A DNA stretch of 64,000 nucleotides, from the NCBI GenBank assembly GCA_026395515.1, contig JAPLYN010000001.1, positions 1 through 64,000 of the forward strand. Reading direction: 5' to 3'. Every line of letters begins with the position of its first letter. Positions within the stretch are counted from its first letter, which is position 1. Positions 59,709 through 64,000 of the stretch are shown here, piece after piece. The notes below the pieces were generated by a model that saw only the letters and a program-made list of their open reading frames with translations, made no database searches and was not told where the DNA came from. The stretch is from Candidatus Peregrinibacteria bacterium (GTDB lineage Bacteria; Patescibacteriota; Gracilibacteria; UBA1369; LOWO2-01-FULL-3). A program made the translations under genes and the position numbers.

Positions 59709-61109
59709 TTATCCCTTCACCTTCTGTAAAAATTTTTGAAAAGATTTTTTGAAACCATTCGCGCGTAAATATCTCCATACCATGCGCGCCTTTGTAGCCG
59801 CCCACTTCGCACCGCCTCCAAATTTCACATCTACGCCTCTATCCGGCGCCGGTCTCGGATTTTCCAACCATTCAAGTAATGGCGCTAAAGTCACACTATA
59901 ATTACATTCAGCCTCAATATATTTCACGCCTTTTCTGCTGTATTCTTTGAATTCATCACTACCAGCACTCCATTCGCCGTAAATTCTCTTAATAGCTGCC
60001 GCCAATGCCACATGATCTCCGCTTTTTACAGATAAACCCGCGCCCACTCTCGCTACTTCATCTGCAATTTCGCTGCCACGCGTTGTAATCACCGGTAAAC
60101 CAAATTTCATCATCTCGTTAATACGATTTCTCGCACCAGTAAGCGTTTCTACGCATCTGCGGTCCACGTTTATTCCTGCCTGAGCTCTAGCATAGGCTAT
60201 TGGCATTGCCGCCGTCTCCACCCAGCCCAAGAACACAAATCTATCCTTATATTCGGACTCTACTATCATTTTTTGGAATTTTTCGAATGTTTGCCCATCT
60301 AAGCCTGAAATTTGGCCTCCTGTAGAGACAAAATAGAGGTTCGGACATTGTGCCATCGCCTCATTTACACCTTTGAATAGGGTGAATTCATCCACCCAAG
60401 TGTTATATCCACCCACCCAAAGTAGTACAAAAGCCTCTTTCGGCAGGTTTTCAATGGCTGCAAGCCTTAATTCACTCTCTTTTTTCTCACTTTCTAGCCA
60501 TTCCGTGCCATTTGGCACATGTTCCACAAATTTATAACCAAAACTCTCCTTATTTAATCTACCAAAAGCCCCTAATTCTCCTAATAAAGCACCCGCTTCT
60601 GCTTTTGATACTGCAGAAAGCTTATCGGCCGCCTCAATTACGCGCTTTTCCATCTGAAAATAGTGGTCTAAATAGTCATTAGACCCCATTTTAAAGGCTT
60701 GTGCCTGAGCTTCCGCCATAATCCAGCCATTTAGGTCTGACCAGAGGGGAGCGAGCGATTTCAGCCCCGCTGCTATATAAGAAGGATGAGTATTTACTGA
60801 GATAATCACATCTGGGTGAAAATCATCATGTAAACTTTGAATTTTTTGTGAAATTTCAGGATCGTTCTTGGAAACAATGAAATGTTCGTAGTTTTTGGCT
60901 TCTCGCTGCACTAAAACGCTACTTTCATCCGCTTGTTCGCGGCATTCCGGCATATCTATAGTAACTAATCTGATCTGGAAGCGCGCATTTTCAGCATTAG
61001 CCCTCTCCAAACCCTTCAAAAACTGCCATGTTCTTAGGGCCGCAGCCGGTCTGACAGCAGAGTTTTCTTCTGGTAATGGTGAGTTTCCAATCAGTAAAAT
61101 TCTTTTCAT
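59709..61109 (-). CDS. Glycosyltransferase (GT4-like)
   Basis: A 466-aa glycosyltransferase-like protein: MKRILLIGNSPLPEENSAV at the start, FVLLWVGGYNTWVDEFTL at the donor-domain start, GAQAGINVDRRCVETL and a MMKFGLPVITTRGSEIADE near the end match GT-B transferases. Residues of the acceptor-side domain are less clear. Likely envelope polysaccharide or lipid glycosylation. No partner gene near. Confidence 0.75.
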   Translation of the reverse strand: MKRILLIGNSPLPEENSAVRPAAALRTWQFLKGLERANAENARFQIRLVTIDMPECREQADESSVLVQREAKNYEHFIVSKNDPEISQKIQSLHDDFHPDVIISVNTHPSYIAAGLKSLAPLWSDLNGWIMAEAQAQAFKMGSNDYLDHYFQMEKRVIEAADKLSAVSKAEAGALLGELGAFGRLNKESFGYKFVEHVPNGTEWLESEKKESELRLAAIENLPKEAFVLLWVGGYNTWVDEFTLFKGVNEAMAQCPNLYFVSTGGQISGLDGQTFEKFQKMIVESEYKDRFVFLGWVETAAMPIAYARAQAGINVDRRCVETLTGARNRINEMMKFGLPVITTRGSEIADEVARVGAGLSVKSGDHVALAAAIKRIYGEWSAGSDEFKEYSRKGVKYIEAECNYSVTLAPLLEWLENPRPAPDRGVDVKFGGGAKWAATKARMVWRYLRANGFKKSFQKFLQKVKG

Positions 61110-61133
61110 GCGCTTATTCTAGCACTAAATATT

Positions 61134-61179
61134 GATTTTAGAAAAAATTTAAGAAAATTTAATGTTTGTATGATTTGAT
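61134..61179 (+). promoter_or_regulatory. Phased-TTTA promoter, copy h (TA operon)
   Basis: Plus-sense TTTAGAAA, TTTAAGAA, TTTAATG, TTTG, extended -10 TGA-TTTGAT (61174-61179). A second promoter with a palindrome is just downstream. Confidence 0.6.
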
Positions 61180-61208
61180 ATAGCTAAGCCAATTTGCAGA
61201 CCAGGCAC

Positions 61209-61237
61209 TTGCACTAACATTGTTAGTGCGCTATACT
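61209..61237 (+). promoter_or_regulatory. TA promoter with operator palindrome
   Basis: TTGCAC, 17 bp, TATACT; GCACTAAC-ATT-GTTAGTGC (61211-61229) is a perfect palindrome lying inside the spacer. Autorepression by the antitoxin encoded at 61264 is expected. Confidence 0.72.
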
Positions 61238-61263
61238 TGGAAACATAAAATAATCTGTAAACC

Positions 61264-61491
61264 ATGACGACATTAACAATTCGTATTGAAGAAGATCTTA
61301 AATCAAAGGCGTTTGATCAGGCTGAAAAGCTCGGAATTCCGCTTACTTTAGTGATAAAGAACGCTTTAGTGGAATTTGTTAGAACTCAAAGAATTACCAT
61401 AGGGGAGCCAGAAAACGTGGCTGTCACTAAGGACATTCAGTCGAAAATGGATAAAATTGGCAATTTATTAGCCAATAAAAGAAAGATGTGA
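61264..61491 (+). CDS. Ribbon-helix-helix antitoxin
   Basis: A 75-aa protein starting TLTIRIEEDLKSKAFDQAEK, then LVIKNALVEFVRTQR, an RHH (MetJ/Arc-type) antitoxin layout, with a C-terminal helix (SKMDKIGNLLANKRKM). Overlaps the next gene (ATGTGA). It sits directly after the palindromic promoter. Confidence 0.85.
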   Translation: MTTLTIRIEEDLKSKAFDQAEKLGIPLTLVIKNALVEFVRTQRITIGEPENVAVTKDIQSKMDKIGNLLANKRKM

Positions 61492-61868
61492 AGCTTATAA
61501 TAACAGATTCAATTTACGAGAAAGAATTCAAACCTTTGGAATTAATTTTTCCTATTGATTTGATGAAGCTGGCTGCCAAAAAATCCATGTGCGGTCTGGG
61601 AGAAAACATAAAAAATTCCTCTAAAATACCTTCTACTATATTAAAGAAGGTTTATTTGACGTCATCTGGTGGAGCCGGAAGAGCGATATTTTTGCTGCAG
61701 ATTGGAGGGGAGAACTCATTTCTGGTGATTTTAAGATTGAAAAACGATAAGAAGGTGGGTGAAAACATGACTATTTCCAATCCTAAATTCAAGAAAGTGC
61801 TAGAGAAAAACCTGGATTTAATCTTTGAAGAGATTAAGCAAGGAAGATATAGAGAATTTGAAATCTAA
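61488..61868 (+). CDS. RelE-fold-like toxin, partner of the RHH antitoxin
   Basis: GTG start overlapping the antitoxin stop. 126 aa: FPIDLMKLAAKKSMCGLGEN, then KKVYLTSSGGAGRAIFLLQI, a VILRLKNDKK strand and basic C-terminal EEIKQGRYREFEI. The alternation of strands and basic residues suggests a RelE/ParE-like fold, but no canonical signature is present, so it may be another toxin family. Confidence 0.65.
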   Translation: MKLIITDSIYEKEFKPLELIFPIDLMKLAAKKSMCGLGENIKNSSKIPSTILKKVYLTSSGGAGRAIFLLQIGGENSFLVILRLKNDKKVGENMTISNPKFKKVLEKNLDLIFEEIKQGRYREFEI

Positions 61869-61906
61869 AATCGCCCTCTCTTTGCTTCTCCTTCACTTCT
61901 TTCGTT

Positions 61907-61949
61907 CCATGTATTTTTTGCCGTCAAATTGACGGCATTTTTCACATGG
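61907..61949. repeat. 43-bp palindromic element, copy B
   Basis: CCATGTA ... GCCGTCAAATTGACGGC ... CACATGG. A perfect GCCGTCAATTTGACGGC-type core with shared ends as copy A. Confidence 0.75.
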
Positions 61950-62415
61950 CGATACTGATAAGGAGCAAAACCCCTCGCCGATCTTATGATAAGGCGCCTT
62001 TTCGCCATACCCACCACAACCAATTAACACAAAACCCCAATCCGTAAATACTCCAAGACCCCATTTCTCACACCAAAATCCTCAAGACTTGTCAAATTGG
62101 CTATTCATTTCTTGAAGTGCGACACGCGGAAAAAATCACTAAATTAAGCCATAAAGACAATCAAAATATACACAAAGCAAGCTTTTTACCCCAATAATTA
62201 AAAAACACTTCCCAATCCGTCAAGCACCCCACAGAAAATGTAACAACAACACAATTCCATGCCCTGTCACCTATATTTTAGAAACAAAAATCCCACTATT
62301 TAGTTATATTAGTCGAACGTTCAATCTGATTAAAAGGGCTTAAATCACGGAAAAACAAGCGTTCAGGTGTACATTGACTCGTCATCATTAACAGGAGTGA
62401 AATTACAAAATGTAA

Positions 62416-62444
62416 TTGACGATGATTAGTCAGTCTGATAAATT
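62416..62444 (+). promoter_or_regulatory. S-layer gene promoter
   Basis: TTGACG, 17 bp, TAAATT with an upstream TGA. It gives a leader of about 295 nt before the ATG at 62745. The 61950-62400 region is gene-free and holds nothing else I can name. Confidence 0.6.
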
Positions 62445-62450
62445 CTTTCC

Positions 62451-62744
62451 TGACCGCAAAAGAAGCCCAACAGATGTAGAAACCGAAAGGAGACAGACTC
62501 CGCGGTTTGTAAGCAGTATGGATATAGATGTGCGATTTTGATTATTCAAGAGGTTACTCATCAATTAGACAGTATTTACATATTAGATCTTTGAAAACCG
62601 GGAAAAACTAAAAATAAATGACAATCCTTAACAGGGCAAAGATTGTTTTTGGCTCCTTTCTATCAGGAGTTTAAAACTTTAATATATACAAACTTTTATC
62701 TGTTTCTTTATCTGTTTCACATTATTTCTTAACCCAAATAAAAC
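62451..62744 (+). promoter_or_regulatory. Long structured 5' leader of the S-layer gene
   Basis: About 294 nt with no ORF. It contains a stem GACAATC/GATTGTT followed by TTTT at about 62621-62656, which could be a terminator-type attenuator, and a long U-rich stretch before the ATG. The leader of S-layer mRNAs often sets message stability. Confidence 0.45.
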
Positions 62745-64000
62745 ATGGGTAATCTAAGAAAAGTGATTGCATCAATTTCATTGGTGGCAATCCTTTCAAC
62801 ATTTGCTGTTACAAATGCAGCATTTGCAAAGAGTCCATTTACTGACGTAGGAGACAAGCACTGGTTTACAACCGAGGGCTGGGACGTTAAGGCAAAGGAC
62901 GCTGGTATTTTCACAAAGACAACTGCTATGCCAGACGCGAGCGTGATTCGTGCTGATATGGCTATGATGGTTGCTGCTGCAGCTGGTCTAAATATGACAA
63001 GCTTAGAAGCTTTCCCATCTGGAGTATTTACAGACGTTAAATCTACAGACTATTGGTATAAATCCCTACAGGCTGGTAGACAAGCTAACGTTTTCAGCGA
63101 GAAGCCAAAGTTTGACGCTACTGGCGTTACAAACAGAGCTCAAGCTGCTAAAGTTATCGTTACTGCTTTTGGTCTAACTCCTGCTACTCCAAAGACTAAG
63201 ACAATGACAGACGTTAACCTTTCTTATACAGGTGCTGACGCTTGGATGAACAACATCTACACAGCATACTGCTACGGATTAGTTAAGGCTGGTACTTTCA
63301 ACCCTGGTGCTAACGTTACTAGAGCTGAATTCGCTAAAATGTTGATCGTTGCAAAAGACGCTCCTACATTGAAAGCTGAATGTACAAAAGGTACAGACGT
63401 AGTTCCTCCAGTTACTGTTACTGGTGGTGATGTATCTGTTTCTATGGCTGATAGCTCTCCAGACGCTTCTACTCTAGCTGATGGTACAGCTTTCGATAAA
63501 CTTCTTTCTCTTAACTTAAGCGCTGGTCCAGATGGTGCTAAAGTTGAAGAAGTTACTGTTACTAGCTTCGGAAAAGTTTCAGACTCTCTCGTTAAAGTGA
63601 GCGTTTGGAAAGACGGAGTTAGAGTTGGTAACGTAGTAAGCCTTTCAGAAAGCAAGGCTACTATCGTTTTCAATACTCCAGTAGTTATTTCTGCTAATGG
63701 TGATGTTCAATTGGACGTTGCTGTTAATCTTGATTCTACAATCGGTTCAGGAACTGTTGGTGTAAGCGTAAATGCTGCTACTGATATCGTTCTTGACGGT
63801 GGTACTGTTAATGGCTCTTTCCCAATCGAAAGTCCAGAATTCGGTATCGTTGATGGTTCAAACTCTGTAGCTGCTGCAACATTCGATGTTGTAAACTTGG
63901 CTTCTACAAATAGAGCTATCGATCCTCAACTTGCTTACAAAGTAACTACTTTCAAGATTAGCGAAACAGCTTCTAAGGAAGACGTTACATTTGAAGGTAT
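62745..64000 (+). CDS. SLH-domain S-layer protein (3' end outside window)
   Basis: Signal peptide MGNLRKVIASISLVAILS, cleaved near AFA-K. Then three S-layer-homology repeats: SPFTDVGDKHWF, FTDVKSTDYWYKSLQAG, and MTDVNLSYTGADAWM / TRAEFAKMLIVAK. The SLH repeats bind wall polysaccharide. The following Ser/Thr/Val-rich region (TVTGGDVSVSMADSSP onward) begins the exposed beta domains. Open to the window end. Codon use is Ala/Val/Thr-biased, as for an abundant surface protein. Confidence 0.85.
   Translation, partial: MGNLRKVIASISLVAILSTFAVTNAAFAKSPFTDVGDKHWFTTEGWDVKAKDAGIFTKTTAMPDASVIRADMAMMVAAAAGLNMTSLEAFPSGVFTDVKSTDYWYKSLQAGRQANVFSEKPKFDATGVTNRAQAAKVIVTAFGLTPATPKTKTMTDVNLSYTGADAWMNNIYTAYCYGLVKAGTFNPGANVTRAEFAKMLIVAKDAPTLKAECTKGTDVVPPVTVTGGDVSVSMADSSPDASTLADGTAFDKLLSLNLSAGPDGAKVEEVTVTSFGKVSDSLVKVSVWKDGVRVGNVVSLSESKATIVFNTPVVISANGDVQLDVAVNLDSTIGSGTVGVSVNAATDIVLDGGTVNGSFPIESPEFGIVDGSNSVAAATFDVVNLASTNRAIDPQLAYKVTTFKISETASKEDVTFEG

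Noticed and set aside
1-64000. Genetic code 25 (UGA = Gly), as in Gracilibacteria
   Set aside because: Coding frames end naturally at TGA, with ATGA or ATGTGA overlaps at 13945, 33058 and 61488, and no gene needs in-frame TGA to be read through.

Overview
The window looks like a chromosomal segment of an AT-rich Patescibacteria/CPR bacterium, and the Peregrinibacteria-Gracilibacteria side is my best guess. The reasons are the standard reading of TGA as a stop (ATGA and ATGTGA stop/start overlaps at 13945, 33058 and 61488), few Shine-Dalgarno sequences, several apparently leaderless promoters, very long lineage-specific proteins, and an SLH-type surface protein. No rRNA is present, so the assignment is inference.

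Layout. 1-6.5 kb: a truncated MFS transporter, a PilB/GspE ATPase, and a recA-recX-nusA operon. 6.5-16.3 kb: small lipoproteins, a carbonic-anhydrase-like protein, a DUF1697 protein, a gene-free ~600-nt block that looks like a large structured RNA, a DEAD-box helicase, a KilA-N protein, a glycosyltransferase/phosphatase pair and nadK. 16.3-22.2 kb: a 1908-aa M48-protease/ABC1-kinase fusion lying between two copies of the nadK 3' end. 22.2-34 kb: a RelE/YefM-type toxin-antitoxin pair, ppdK, glutamate dehydrogenase, a polyprenol-kinase-like protein, a cohesin/dockerin surface pair, a polysaccharide deacetylase, a repeat protein and asparaginase. 34-41.4 kb: a 2068-aa protein joining a PLP-aminotransferase-like region to an HPrK/PEPCK-like P-loop, followed by two short proteins that both end in Cys.

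41.67-54.67 kb is an integrated mobile element. A 49-bp piece of the tRNA-Lys gene is repeated at both ends, and an integrase sits beside the intact tRNA-Lys. Inside are a replication/integration operon read leftward (primase-helicase, small proteins, second integrase) and accessory genes: a LexA-DNA-binding-domain/TIR fusion with a 26-bp dyad at its promoter, a secreted nuclease cluster behind a folded leader RNA, a SAM-I-type riboswitch ahead of a 69-aa protein, and two adjacent proteins with HEPN-type RX4H motifs. I read these accessory genes as probable defence or conflict genes.

54.7-64 kb: tRNA-Lys, a membrane protein, CIRCE-controlled dnaJ, tRNA-Glu, a MscS-type membrane protein, two palindrome arrays with ~61-bp period, antitoxins and a TA operon, a glycosyltransferase, and the start of an SLH-domain S-layer protein with a ~300-nt leader.

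Across the window, eight intergenic copies of one promoter architecture recur: 10-11-bp-phased TTTA repeats, then an extended -10 (TGn + hexamer) at fixed distance. They face recA, the KilA-N gene, TA or RHH genes, the dockerin gene and a tRNA-like RNA. This suggests one activator, possibly an OmpR/PhoB-type response regulator, controlling a stress/surface regulon.
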